From NCBI RefSeq assembly GCF_000003815.2, contig NC_049989.1, forward strand, positions 21,684,325 through 21,748,324: a stretch of 64,000 nucleotides of DNA, read 5' to 3'. This DNA comes from Branchiostoma floridae (lineage: Eukaryota; Chordata; Leptocardii; Amphioxiformes; Branchiostomatidae). The notes below the pieces were generated by a model. That model saw nothing but the letters and a program-made list of their open reading frames with translations, ran no database searches and was not told the origin of the DNA. A program made the translations under genes and the position numbers. Below are positions 9,028 through 19,696 of the stretch, one piece after another; within the stretch, counting starts at the first letter, position 1; each line of letters opens with the position of its first letter.

Positions 9028-11598
9028 GTGAGTTTTAAACATTTTTTTTACTATTTTGAAAAAGTTCGGTACTCTCTGTGCGCATGTAGTGGGGCGGTTG
9101 GGGTCGAGAAGGGGGGGAGGGGGCTATGGCAGAGCGTATACTAGACCAGAGCAACCTGTGCAGCTTTCGGCGTGACAGTAAGTAGCCCTGGGGTGGCCTG
9201 CTTCTAAAGAGAGTACCTACTTTTAACGGTTTACATCTGCACTTTGCACCTGTTCATTGTCTGGTGATGCTTGGTGCGGCTGAAAATTCTTTGCGTAATC
9301 AAGTAATTGACCACACAGATGCATAGGGAAAAATAAAACATCATCAGAAAAACATTTCCAGAAAGAGCTAGGGCGTTTCTTGGTTCCTCTTTCTTTAGGT
9401 GTGCAAGAACCTGTTTCGTAATTTCTTGTAATTAGCAGTTTAGGACAAACGTATGTTTTTATTTTAGAACTCGGGATGATATGGTCTCTTTTTTTTTAGT
9501 TCTCAATCGTATGTGAAACTACAGGTGTGTGGCAGGGTTTGAACGCAGGCTACACACTGCGATTCCACCGAACATACAAAAGTATACCGTACATGAACGA
9601 CAAAGGAGAATCGTCATTGCCAGATCTTTCGGTCCGTTTTCAGTAGAGCGCCTCCATTTATTTCTTGTGCACTTCTGCAAGCCAACATGCCTCAGCGTGT
9701 CACGGCACACACCGATACCGTCACACCTGCTCCCCTGTATCTTGTGGTATTCAGTGGTAGTTTTTTTTATCGACTTCATTTGTAGTATGAATGGACGTCA
9801 TGTTTTCTGATATATTTCAAGTTCATCTTGTCAAATATTCATACTAACTTAAGAGATACGATGAAAATATAAATGCATCATGTTTCGTGGAAATACGGTA
9901 ACACTACACTGATCCTGACAAGGCCGCCTTGGATAATATTGACATTGAGTCTGAAAGAGAATCCCTCTGAGAGCAAAGTTTGCGAAGCAGCGTTTGCACC
10001 TGGATGGTTCCGTCACGCATTCGTGAGTTGCTCCAAAAACATGTCTGTTGACCCGGTCATGTTTACAGTACGATGGGTGGAGAAAGTGGTGGTTAAGCAG
10101 TTGAAAGGCCCATGTTTTGGCGCCCAGACTGGCTGGTACATATGATACGTAAAGTAAGTATCTGGTCCACAGAAGCTTTCTATGAGGCTACTCTCCAAGC
10201 AGAGGTTAGGCTCCGGCTGTTTCAACGTTTTTTTTTAGTCGTTTTTATCGGGCTTTATATTATGTATTTNNNNNNNNNNNNNNNNNNNNNNNNNNNNNNN
10301 NNNNNNNNNNNNNNNNNNNNNNNNNNNNNNNNNNNNNNNNNNNNNNNNNNNNNNNNNNNNNNNNNNNNNGAGAAAGGACTTATAATGTATTCTGAGGTTG
10401 AAAAAGGTAATTCGTTCGTGGCAGGAAATGGCAAACCAGCATAAACTGTATTCAGGAAAGTTTTTAGTAACCTTGTCTCAAAAGTCAATTCCAAGGTTAG
10501 CGTTAAAATTTGCATAGTTAATACAACGTACTACATAATGATATAACATCTATTATCATAATACCGGTACGTTTACGACGATTTCTCTGGCCATACTGAT
10601 TTGACAAATTGTCAATGCATCATTTTCTCCAGTTACATTTGCTGTTATAGCTTACCCTTGCCACTTCTTCTGTGTAACTTTTCTGCCACTCTTGTCCTGC
10701 TAAAAGCGTAATATTGTAATTGTAACACGCCGCGGAATTACACGGCGAACGGGCGCGTGGTTGGGAGGGGGTAAAAAATACCGGCCGGAAGAAACACGGC
10801 ACAATTAACTGCCGCTATGTACCTTTATACATCCTCTGATGTTCCTTCCTTTTCTGTCAGTAAATGCATAAGACATAAACCTGCATGAGCATACAAAATG
10901 TCATGAGAAAACGGACGTATACTGTCAAGAATTTTCATTTAACTTCTGTCCGTCACAACCGCTATGACGTAACACTTCACTGCTAGCGTAGATATAAAAA
11001 TGGCGGGAAAATGGCTGCGTACGTTCAATTTTGCCCATTCAGTCGTAGATCCGGGCTATTATGCAACGGTTCTTCACACTTTTACATGAGTTGTAGGTCA
11101 CCAACAGAAATTCAAGATTACTGTTGAATCATGTTCGTCTTGTGCCGTGAGCATGTGTAATTATGATCTAACAATCTGGCAATGAATGTGACAGTGTGTT
11201 CGTCCCACGACGAGCTGCCTACCCCGAAAAAGATACTGAAAACTTTTGGCCTTGTTGTCTTCGAATGCATTGTTATCGATGCTTTGTAAATGATGTATTG
11301 GACACCTAGATGTCTGAAGTGTGCACACCTCAGAAATAACTATTGTTGCATGTGTAGATCTCTTTAAATTCCATTATTTTTGATCGGCCGGTATAAGTCT
11401 TACCGCCGGTATTATGCCAATGCATGTTACTACAGAATTATTTCATCGGCGATTGGAAACACCATTGAACTCCCTCCCGCATCTTACCGGGAAATAAAAT
11501 TCCACCTTGGTCCCATCGAAAAAGAATCGAATAATAGCAAATACATATCCTCATTGTGCCAGTGCATGATTTCACTGATTAGTTCATAAACGATGTTA
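9028..11598. other. Inferred 5' intron of TLR gene 1, left part
   Basis: No gene seen. Stretches near 9650-9760, 9860-10160 and 11430-11595 are paralogous to the introns of genes 2 and 6 (for example the GTCATGTTTACAGTACGATGG segment near 10055, matched near 20393 and 58740). The intron is broken by a 100-N assembly gap and, on the right, by a LINE. Confidence 0.6.
10270..10369. other. Assembly gap of 100 N
   Basis: There are 100 consecutive N, probably a placeholder of unknown true length, inside the inferred intron of gene 1. Confidence 0.98.
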
Positions 11599-11997
11599 CC
11601 ACGGTGAAAACGCAGCCAGAGCTACCAGACAATCTTCAACCCTGAAGTTGATTGCGCCCCGTGTGAGCAGGGAGTGTGTGAAGAGGTCGTTGGCGGTGTC
11701 GGGTCCGGCAGTCTGGAACGTCATCCCAGAAGATGTACGGAGTTCTCCCTCCTTGCGAGCCTTCCGACATGGATTGATTTCGAACTGTTAGCTGATATTT
11801 GATAATATGAGTTTGAATTTGATATTATGATTGTATTTAGTGTAAATAGCTGTATTTATTTTCTATTTGTTTATTTATTTATTTTTTCCCGTGACACCTC
11901 CCCTCAACTGGTCCTCTAGGAAGAACGGCCTACATGTTGGCCGATAGGGCTTACCAGTATAAATAAAGGTGAACTGAACTGAACTGAACTGAAGTTT
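11599..11997 (+). mobile_element. 5'-truncated LINE with (TGAAC)n tail inside gene 1's 5' intron
   Basis: The + frame from 11618 reads RATRQSSTLKLIAPRV, then KRSLAVSGPAVWNVIPEDVR, then SSPSLRAFRHGLISNC and a stop: the C-terminus of a LINE ORF2 (A..VWN.IPEDVR..PSL..F). A 3' UTR with AATAAA and four TGAAC units follows. The left flank (AACGATGTTAC) and right flank (CATACCAAATG..TTTTCC) are contiguous in gene 6 (AACGATGTTACATACTAG), so the insertion limits are supported by an empty site. It ends only about 25 nt before the splice acceptor. Confidence 0.8.
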
Positions 11998-12058
11998 CAT
12001 ACCAAATGTTCGATTTTCCACAGGTTCACAGCGAGAAGGGTCCAAGAGAAACATCGAC

Positions 12059-15000
12059 ATGGAGTCTAAACCCGCTCTTCTCGCAGTCTGCTTAGCTGTG
12101 GTTTCCGCGCTTATCACCCAACATGGACGGGTAAGAGGACGACGCCCCCAACCTGTGTGTCAGACCTGGAACTCCACAACTGTCGTGTGTACAGGGGATG
12201 GTCTATGGGCATGGGATAATCCAAGCCGAGCGCGTCTAACCCAAGTACCACCCGGTATCCCCGAGTCTGTCATCACGGTGGATCTCAGCAATAACAACAT
12301 CACTGAACTGTACAACGGCTCCTTTAGTGGGCAAAGAAACCTGAAATCTTTAGACCTCTCTAATAATTATCTAGAGACCATCGAGGTCGGCGCGTTCGCT
12401 GGGTTGGACAGTTTAGAACGACTTGATATGCGTGTATTATATGGTTTGAGATATAATAAAGGGGGATGGAAACTCATTAGATATTCTTTTCGGAATAGAC
12501 TTTTCCAGGATCTGCGAAATCTGAACTATCTGGCCGTGATGACATGCGCTGATACAATCAGTGAGGGGGTGTTCACGGGGTTATCTAACCTGAGGCATTT
12601 AGAACTCACGGTGAAAAATATCAGCATTTTACCCGATCACGTTTTCGATTCTTTGACTTCACTACAGAGTATGAGGATAACAGAAGGATACTGTATGGCC
12701 AGTCCAGGGATCCACAGGCACACACACAGCGGAAATGGGTTCTTACAACGAAGCCTACTGTGGGCGCCGCTGTACAACCTTAAACAACTGAGTTTCGATT
12801 TTCGTCAATCTGGAACCGGTGAATTATACTTTGGACCTGTGTTTAGAAACTTGTCTCACTTAGAGACAATAGAAATAGATCTATATTCACGTGATGCTAG
12901 AATTTCCCACTATATCCTCAACTTGCGAATGTTCCGACCGCTGTTACCCAGTCTGAAACATTTACGCATTAACGCCCTGTTTATAAATGTAGAGCCCGGC
13001 CTGCTGACGTCACTCACACATCTGCAGACGTTAGACCTCAGTCCTGAAACTTCTGGTTATAATCCGGGTTATAATCCGGGAATTCTGGACGTTCTGCCTG
13101 AACTCCGGCACACGCAAATTCAGGAGTTGGCATTTGTCGTGCCGGACATTGAAATAACATCTGATACTCTAAAGGGAATAGAAGGTCTAGAATACATCAA
13201 AACTTTGGTTCTAGATATTGTTCACGTTGAAACCATACATGCTAACGCTTTTGCGGGTTTTTCTCATTTACAAAGGCTAAACTTGACAGGGTCACAGGAC
13301 ATACAGGGATTGCAGACTTTACAATTACAAAACATGACGTTCAGCGGGCTGTCCTCACTAACTCATCTCAACTTGTCAGGAAACACAATACCATTTTTAT
13401 CACACGACGTGTTTGAAGGACTGACCTCTCTCACTCATCTGGACCTGAGCTATAACGAATTAAAAACATCACAAGCTCAGCTTCCAGAGACCCTGGACTA
13501 TCTTGATATCAGTCAAAATGCCTTATTTAGTATCGGATACTTGGATGACAGACGAGTGCCGTGTGACAATTTAATACCATTCAACTTCCGTGGTTTAAAA
13601 AGCGTGAATCATCTGAATTTGAGTCATAATAGATTTGGTAATGTCAGGGCCAATTGTTTACCTGGAAATATTACTGTGCTTGATTTGCAGCACAATTACA
13701 TGAAATCAATCGATTTAGACATCTACTGCATTGTAAGTTTACGGTATCTCGACCTTTCTAACATTCATTTCGAAGATATTCTCATCGGGCAGCAATGTAA
13801 GCAACCTACTTTAGAAATATTGAGACTGGATTACAATCCTGGGGGAATTGAACATGTACTCACTTTTCATGAGGGTTCTCTAAAAGAACTGAAAACGTTG
13901 ACTCTTTCTCACTGCGACATCCAGAGTATATTTGCAAAACAATTCACAGGACTGTACCAGTTGACACATCTAGATCTCAGTCATAACGACATCAACACCG
14001 TCATGCCATCTGCCTTCCGCAGACTATCGCGGCTGAGATTCCTGGATCTTAGTAACAACAAAATACAAAACATAGTAGAGAAAACGTTTGAGGGTTTGAG
14101 CAACCTCACACATCTAAACCTGGCATTCAACGAATTATCTGTAATAGGGGACGCCTTTGTCCGTCTGTACGAATTAAGGGATTTGACTATGAGAGGGAAT
14201 AGCTTGGCTGTTTTAAACCAAACAGTACTGGGTCCTGTTTTCAATAGGCTGCAGAGCCTGGACGTCGCAGACAACCCGTTTCTGTGCGATTGTAACTTAC
14301 TGTGGTTTGTTGAGTGGGCCAACGACAAATACGACAGGGTAGCGAACTTGTACAACCCTTATCCTGAGTTTGGTCGAGGCTACACGTGTTCTCGTCCAGC
14401 ACACCTGCGCGGGCGACGTTTGATAGACGGGTTGACGCAGAAACAACAATCCAACGACAGACATTATCCTTCAGAACGTAGGTTTTTTCACACAATCTGT
14501 AGTCATGGATTCCAACCCAACCGCCTCCTGGCTTGTGTGCTCGCCTCTTCCGGCATCTTCGTCGCCATGATGACCATTTTTCTGGTCGACTACCACATCG
14601 ATCATGTTCTGTACTACATGTGGAAGTTGCTGAGACCGAAAATTGGCGAAGTAGAGAACCAAGGGCCGCCCAAATTCACACACGATGCTTTTATTGTCTA
14701 CAGCAGCAAGGACGCCATGTGGGTTGACAATGAAGCAATAGAGAATCTGGAACCTGACTACAGGCTGGTCATACACGAAAGGGACTTTGCACTGGGTGCT
14801 CCCATTTTGAAAAACATCGAGGATGCCGTGGAAAACAGCCGGAGAACCGTCTGCCTCATCACCAGGAACTTCCTGAAGAGTAAGTGGTGCGAGTACGAGC
14901 TCCAGATGGCCCAGTGCAACATGTTTGAAGAGGGGGGAGGGAGGCGTCTCATCCTGGTGTTTCTGGAGAGGATTCCTGCCAGGATGCTGAAACGGTTCCG

Positions 15001-15463
15001 CCATCTGAACGCCGTAATGAAGAGGGACACGTACCTGACATGGCCGGACGACGTGCGAAAGAGGCCGCTGTTCTGGAAGCGGCTGCGAGACGCTCTGGGC
15101 GATCCTCTACAACGGGACCCAGAGCCTCAGCAGCAGGTACAAGATCCGGAAGGGAACATTCCGGAACAGCAGGTACAAGATCCGGATCGGAACATTCCCG
15201 AACGGCAGGTACAAGATCCGAAACGGAACATTCCTGAACGGCAGGTACAAGATCCGGAACGGAACATTCCGGAACAGCAGGTACAAGATCCGGAACGGAA
15301 CATTCTTGGACAGCAAGAACACGCTCCGGTATGGAACATTGTGGACGTACAGGTACATGCCCCCATGCGAAATATTCCGGAACAGCAGGATGAAGTTCTG
15401 TTACTAGAGCCAGACGACCTGTGGCTTGGAGACGGGGATGACGTGCCGCTTTTACCACTGTAG
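12059..15463 (+). CDS. Toll-like receptor, gene 1 of the array (intact)
   Basis: A single-exon reading frame of 1134 codons. The AG acceptor at 12022-12023 starts a 35-nt untranslated part before this ATG, and all six copies share this ATG. The protein has a signal peptide (about residues 1-27, [13 protein letters not shown] core), about 25 LRRs (LxxLxLxxN type, with irregular units around residues 200-390), one C-terminal cysteine cluster ([11 protein letters not shown], about 738-790), a membrane helix (about 822-847) and a TIR domain (about 872-1016). The single cysteine cluster marks a vertebrate-type TLR, a pattern-recognition receptor on plasma or endosomal membrane. TIR box 1 is DAFIVYS. 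The BB loop is RDFALG (909-914), with Leu912 where most TLRs have Pro. After the TIR comes a tail of seven 12-residue repeats and a DDVPLLPL end. Ligand and adaptor are unknown. It most resembles gene 3 in the LRRs but gene 2 in the tail and 3' UTR. Confidence 0.93.
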   Translation: MESKPALLAVCLAVVSALITQHGRVRGRRPQPVCQTWNSTTVVCTGDGLWAWDNPSRARLTQVPPGIPESVITVDLSNNNITELYNGSFSGQRNLKSLDLSNNYLETIEVGAFAGLDSLERLDMRVLYGLRYNKGGWKLIRYSFRNRLFQDLRNLNYLAVMTCADTISEGVFTGLSNLRHLELTVKNISILPDHVFDSLTSLQSMRITEGYCMASPGIHRHTHSGNGFLQRSLLWAPLYNLKQLSFDFRQSGTGELYFGPVFRNLSHLETIEIDLYSRDARISHYILNLRMFRPLLPSLKHLRINALFINVEPGLLTSLTHLQTLDLSPETSGYNPGYNPGILDVLPELRHTQIQELAFVVPDIEITSDTLKGIEGLEYIKTLVLDIVHVETIHANAFAGFSHLQRLNLTGSQDIQGLQTLQLQNMTFSGLSSLTHLNLSGNTIPFLSHDVFEGLTSLTHLDLSYNELKTSQAQLPETLDYLDISQNALFSIGYLDDRRVPCDNLIPFNFRGLKSVNHLNLSHNRFGNVRANCLPGNITVLDLQHNYMKSIDLDIYCIVSLRYLDLSNIHFEDILIGQQCKQPTLEILRLDYNPGGIEHVLTFHEGSLKELKTLTLSHCDIQSIFAKQFTGLYQLTHLDLSHNDINTVMPSAFRRLSRLRFLDLSNNKIQNIVEKTFEGLSNLTHLNLAFNELSVIGDAFVRLYELRDLTMRGNSLAVLNQTVLGPVFNRLQSLDVADNPFLCDCNLLWFVEWANDKYDRVANLYNPYPEFGRGYTCSRPAHLRGRRLIDGLTQKQQSNDRHYPSERRFFHTICSHGFQPNRLLACVLASSGIFVAMMTIFLVDYHIDHVLYYMWKLLRPKIGEVENQGPPKFTHDAFIVYSSKDAMWVDNEAIENLEPDYRLVIHERDFALGAPILKNIEDAVENSRRTVCLITRNFLKSKWCEYELQMAQCNMFEEGGGRRLILVFLERIPARMLKRFRHLNAVMKRDTYLTWPDDVRKRPLFWKRLRDALGDPLQRDPEPQQQVQDPEGNIPEQQVQDPDRNIPERQVQDPKRNIPERQVQDPERNIPEQQVQDPERNILGQQEHAPVWNIVDVQVHAPMRNIPEQQDEVLLLEPDDLWLGDGDDVPLLPL
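15133..15396 (+). repeat. 36-nt coding repeats of gene 1 tail (7 units)
   Basis: Five near-perfect units encode QVQDP(E/D/K)(G/R)NIPE(Q/R). Two diverged units ([22 protein letters not shown]) follow. The DNA unit contains GGAACATTCCGGAAC, an imperfect palindrome. All six genes have this array with differing unit counts. Confidence 0.9.
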
Positions 15464-15871
15464 CTACTGTGTGCACTTCTCACGGTTTTTTCTGAAGCAA
15501 AGTTAAACTGTAATTTTAATCACAAAATTAGACTCAAATTTTCGACTGTCGAACTCCAGTGGAGATGTGAACAATGCAAAGCTTTGGTGACGTCACGTTA
15601 AAGCCGATAGAACACGTGTCTCATTTAACGGTGGATCAAAAGTTGCAAAAGGTTTATAGCACCCCCCGTCTCTGATAAGGGGTGGCTATAAGGTCCTGAT
15701 GTAAAGGTCTTCTGGTGGCTTGGCTGATCTTTCTGTCACCTACAATATGTTATTACATTATTCGATTTTTTGCTAACATGTTACAATTTGTCTGATTTGT
15801 AAATTGAAGTGTTTGCTATTGTTTGGGATTTCAACTTGGTGTGCGCATGTTTTTACGATGAAATTCTATGA

Positions 15872-15931
15872 CAAGACCAAGATGACCAGTGGTTTAAAGA
15901 TGGGGATGATGTGTCTCTCTTACCGCTTTAG
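15872..15931 (+). other. C-terminal coding relic in the 3' UTR of gene 1
   Basis: In frame it reads QDQDDQWFKDGDDVSLLPL and TAG. The true end of the protein reads [18 protein letters not shown] and TAG, 468 nt upstream. DNA identity over the last 33 nt is about 26 of 33. Matching relics occur after genes 2, 3 and 4. It is probably a decayed second copy of the gene's last codons. Confidence 0.7.
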
Positions 15932-16453
15932 ATCATCTTCAATTTCACTGTGTCGCCAGACTGTCCTTGTTTTGGGCGTGAATAATCTGTGGTTTTTAAT
16001 ACTACTCAAGAAAATGAAGTATTTTTGTGTAAAAAAACTACTTTGTACAGTAAGACTTAGCTTTATTTAGAACCTAAACGGTGCTAGATAGCAAGTTTTT
16101 GAATCATTTCTTTCTTTAACGTTATCACCATATCTTTTCATATTACTTGTAACTGTAAATAGCCTTCAGGCTTGAGTTTGCGATAAGCTTTTCTGATGAT
16201 AATACAATGTCTTATGTATGGATGATAATACAATGTCTAGTTTTGCTATTGATCATTTTTGGTATAATTATTATTATATAATGGTTGTACATCTTGTGAC
16301 ATTGTACCAGTACCACGGTTGTGCTGTGTTGCTGTATCTGTTCACATTATTGAAATATTATAATTGATGCTCTAGTTCTATTCTGTCACATCATGAACCA
16401 ACTGTTTTTAAATTGATGTCCTTCATGGTGTGTTGTGATTTGAAATTTGTTTC

Positions 16454-16459
16454 AATAAA
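16454..16459 (+). terminator. Poly(A) signal of TLR gene 1
   Basis: AATAAA in GTTTCAATAAACGGTTGTG. The same context follows genes 2, 3, 4 and 5 about 0.9-1.8 kb (gene 5: 0.36 kb) after the stop. T/G-rich sequence follows. Confidence 0.75.
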
Positions 16460-17999
16460 CGGTTGTGTTGTCGTAATAAATGAATCGTGGACGATGATTG
16501 CTGAGTGTCTGTGTTCACATCTGTTTTCATGTACCTATTGCAGTTGTTCACCTGTGTTTACCTGTCATTAACCTATTGTCTGATGTATTATTCATCTCTG
16601 CTTACCTGTTATTTTCCTAGGTTTTGTTAATTCTAGCGTTAATGCGAACCTTAACCTTCAACCTAGCCACAACCCTAATCATAGAAATTTAGCCAAGAAT
16701 ACAAAAGATTCATAGACCAATTGTACCTAGAAGATATCTACATAAGAGTGTTTTCCCATATAAAGGGATGATTTCCTGTCTAACGTTATAGTTTCTATAT
16801 AGCTTCTTATGTTATAGCTTCAATATATATCTTCGGAAAAGAAATAGTTGTTAACAGTGCCGCCGATTACTTAAATTTGACTGATACAAGTTTGCACGTT
16901 ACCTTCTGGGACAGAACTAGAGTAGCCTCTACCAGGAATTCCTACGGTTCGATCACTCCGTCGAGCCCACTCGGAATCTTCCCATGACTAATTGTCTCCA
17001 TAACACTCTGTCGTCCATCGCTGCAGGTAGTTGGTGTATGAATCGTAGAGTTCGGCAAAAGGGGAATAATTGTACAGTAGAGTCAGTCCTTGGGAAGGTT
17101 AAAACTGGTCAATCTCTACCGTGGCCAAAATATTCTCCCCTGGCCAAATATTCTCCCCATAGTCCGGTAAAGACTAACGTTGTGTTAGAGCTCATGACAC
17201 CAACCTTGCATTACGCTCAACGGTAGGCGCCCGGCACAAATTAATTCTTTGGTCGTACTTTGAGACATACAAACACATTTTTGGTTGTATACATGAAAAA
17301 ATCATAGCAACTTCTGTCACAAACATTTTTACATACGTTTCATTTTCCCAATATACAGTTAATTGGACTCGGTTGATATATCCAGTGGGACCCGATTATG
17401 CAAATAAGGAGTATGCAAATAAGTATATTACCGGGTCACAAATATGTAAATATCAGACTGAGAAGCGAATCGATGCCAGGCAAACAGGCATGTAACGTTA
17501 CACCGCGCTATAAACTTGCGTCAAATATGTCCGACAAATTATTCGCAGCAATTGTTTATCATGTAGTGCAAGTCATATAAAGCTCTATTATAAAAGGTCT
17601 GAGAAAATGTTTACTGTTACGAGTGATATGTGCATGTTGCAGTTGTAATGTTTGTATCATAAACGGAAAAAGGTATCAAGGAATAAAGGTTAGATGTTGT
17701 GTGAAATACAGGGTCTGTTTTGAATGTCAGCATTTAGATGTCAGATCAAAATGTAAAGTTTATGTCCCTCCGCGGCGTTCCACGAAAAAGACTACGGGTG
17801 GTAGATTTTTGGTATGCTCGGTTGGGCAACCAAAAAGACGGCATTGTTTCCCTAGTTCTATGATATTCAAGAGGTTGAAACACGCTTTGGCCTTGTTTGG
17901 AACTCATGACAGTCTGACTAGCAAGACAACCACTTTTAACCAGCACCTGCGTATCCGGACAAGGAATTGCTTAACGCATGGCTGCTGTTCGGTACGCGA
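16460..17999. other. Conserved spacer between TLR units 1 and 2
   Basis: Paralogous to 26100-27660, 35830-37590 and 55935-57060. A block at 16900-17250 is conserved in all four and includes CCATCGCTGCAG|GTAGTT (17013-17034), which looks like an exon end with donor. Whether it is a further upstream exon is unknown. An octamer cluster lies at 17398-17451. The right end is interrupted by the TTAA element. No protein-coding gene recognised. Confidence 0.55.
17398..17451 (+). promoter_or_regulatory. Octamer cluster 1 (ATGCAAAT x2 plus ATGTAAAT)
   Basis: ATGCAAAT at 17398 and 17413, and the variant ATGTAAAT at 17444 (steps of 15 and 31 nt). ATGCAAAT is the classic POU/Oct-factor site. The same three positions with the same steps recur in three other spacers. 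Regulatory use is inferred. Confidence 0.6.
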
Positions 18000-18978
18000 T
18001 TAACCCTCAAGCACCCGACCTTTTTTTGCGACTAAAATGACCGAGTGGGGTCCAAACGGACCCCAAAATATTTTGTTCATAACATCTCAGTTCCAATTCC
18101 TATCGGTGATCATTGTGCATACATTGCTTCGTCAATGTAAGAGGAATATTTTGACATGTTAAGCTGTTGCTAATTCTACCTCATTATCATAATTTATGCA
18201 AAAGATCAGAAGGACCATGTTTTGCACTAAACCCATTCTGACCAGAGAGGGGAATTTTGATGCCCTCAGCAAGCTTTATGTCGCATAACTCATGAACGGC
18301 TAGTGCTAAAGCTACGAAACTTGGTAATATATCACAAAATATTGTTAACAAAATATTTTTGTCAGTAAAGTAAATTTATCATTATTTAGGGTTGCCATGG
18401 CAACGGAATTCTGACAGGCATATTTTTGCAAACATTTTCCAATTTTGATTTAAACAAGGTTTTTTTGTAAACCATGCTTGTTTTCTTACAACAATAAAGT
18501 TCTATGAAGTTTAATGCTTTTTTCATGATTCAAAATTTATAATTTATGCTAATTTCATGACGTCATTAGTCAAAATCCAAGATGGCCGCCCTTATAAGAT
18601 AAATGACGTCATAATGACGTCACATTATATGGTAATGACACAGAAGTTTCTAGGAGGATTTAGTTTTACATGTTTACTATTCTCTGAAAGTTTGGTGGTG
18701 ATAGGATAAGTAGTTAGAGAGTTAGACTCAAAAGTTTGTTTCAAAACCTGCACTTTTTGGCTGGGGTCCGTTTGGACCCCAGACGGACTGATCACGGACT
18801 TTCTTTATAGCTTCCACAGTATTGTACCAATCTTCATAAAAACGTAGGAGAAGGTATAGAAGACATTGGCTGACAAAGTCACGGAAGGATTTTTTCGTCC
18901 AATAAAAAATGTTCAAATGGTACTTCAAAATGTATGCCTGGGGTCCAAATGGACCCCACTCGGGTGTTTGAGGGTTAA
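18000..18978. mobile_element. Non-autonomous piggyBac-like element flanked by TTAA
   Basis: TTAA at 18000-18003 and 18975-18978 flanks inverted ends CCCTCAAGCACCCGA and TCGGGTGTTTGAGGG. Inside both ends lie palindromic GGGGTCCAAACGGACCCC-type words, repeated again near 18760-18780. There is no transposase ORF. The paralogous spacer at 37590-37593 has one uninterrupted TTAA in GGTACGCGATTAACAACACCC, matching the flanks here. That is a clean empty site with the TTAA duplication expected of piggyBac. Confidence 0.88.
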
Positions 18979-19074
18979 GAATACCCGTCACCCCATTAGA
19001 CTATTATAATATATGGCCTCCTTCGGTCAATATTGACCATGGTGAAATCCTTCAACATCCAAAAGAAGGGGCCA

Positions 19075-19204
19075 GAACGCAACAAGGAAACGCAGGTGCC
19101 AGTCTTGTGACAAAGCCGCAGATCGACGGGTGTTTCAGACGACAGGCAGCCGTTCCTTCCGCGCCACCAATGGTTCAGCTTCTTCTAAAAGACAATTAAA
19201 GAAG
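19075..19204 (+). other. Leader-exon-like block C (TLR gene 2), with GT donor
   Basis: Conserved leader core (GGAAACGCAGGTGCCAGTC, GACGGGTGTTTCAGACGAC, CGTTCCTTCCGCGCCACC, GGTTCAGCTTCTTC), ending AATTAAAGAAG|GTGGGT. It is closest to blocks A and F in its 3' half. It is the first of two leaders in front of gene 2. Confidence 0.5.
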
Positions 19205-19696
19205 GTGGGTTTATAAACTTTCGAATGTTTTAAACGTTTATTTGCAGTACCGTTATACTATATCTGTGGGGTGGGGGACACTAAACGTAGACTCGCTGAG
19301 CTGTCCTTTAGAGGACGATTCTTAAAAACTTTTCATGTTTTTTATCTGCACTTTGTAACTGTTGATCTTTAAAATAGTGAACAGATGCCGTGTTTTCTGA
19401 TGGAATTTCATGGAGTGTTTTGATGATATTTCGAGTATAGTAGCCGTTGAAAAGCGATTTATTTTCTGATGGCATTTTCGCAAATAAAATTATTGTTTAA
19501 AAAAAACTGATGAATTACTAAGATATGTGACAGCCTATCTCACCAAGACACACTCCTTTATTTACCTGGCACCTGCGTGTCGTGACGAGGAAACATCGGT
19601 CCTTTTAAGTCCAGACTTTCTCGTTAGATTTATAGCTGTCACACTTCCAACAGAGCGTGGCGACGTGTGCGGTATACATTTCAGACAGAGCGCTAG
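19205..19696. other. Sequence between leader blocks C and D
   Basis: No gene seen. Paralogous to 37830-38430 and 57262-58020. It includes the conserved word CACCTGCGTGTCGTGACGAGG near 19570, about 125 nt before block D, which recurs before most leader blocks and may be promoter sequence. Confidence 0.4.

Larger units (their letters stand above)
15464..16459 (+). other. 3' UTR of TLR gene 1
   Basis: The sequence is closely shared with the 3' flanks of genes 2, 3 and partly 4, and ends at a shared AATAAA (16454-16459) in the context GTTTCAATAAACGG. It contains a relic of the receptor's C-terminal coding sequence, listed separately. No other feature seen. Confidence 0.7.

Noticed and set aside
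9529-9810. 93-codon frame in the gene 1 intron, with an antisense partner
   Set aside because: The copies of this stretch in the gene 2 and gene 6 introns do not keep the frame open; no domain recognised.
14471-15004. Minus-strand frames of 128-222 codons opposite every TIR domain
   Set aside because: They are antisense shadows of highly conserved, GC-rich TIR coding DNA, recurring only because the TIR is copied. There are no separate signals.
15133-15396. Regular 36-nt repeats resembling a CRISPR array
   Set aside because: The units are directly adjacent with no unique spacers, lie in frame inside a eukaryotic receptor gene, and encode a protein repeat.
14949-15476. Long minus-strand open frames over the tail repeats of all six genes (for example 175 codons here, 158 and 140 codons at 55064-55540)
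   Set aside because: A 36-nt repeat without stops in several frames stays open on both strands. The products are simple repeats ([23 protein letters not shown]) with no other support.
17623-18003. 126-codon frame with several cysteines in the spacer before gene 2
   Set aside because: The paralogous spacers at 37278 and 56760 have stops and frameshifts in the same stretch, so there is no sign of coding constraint.
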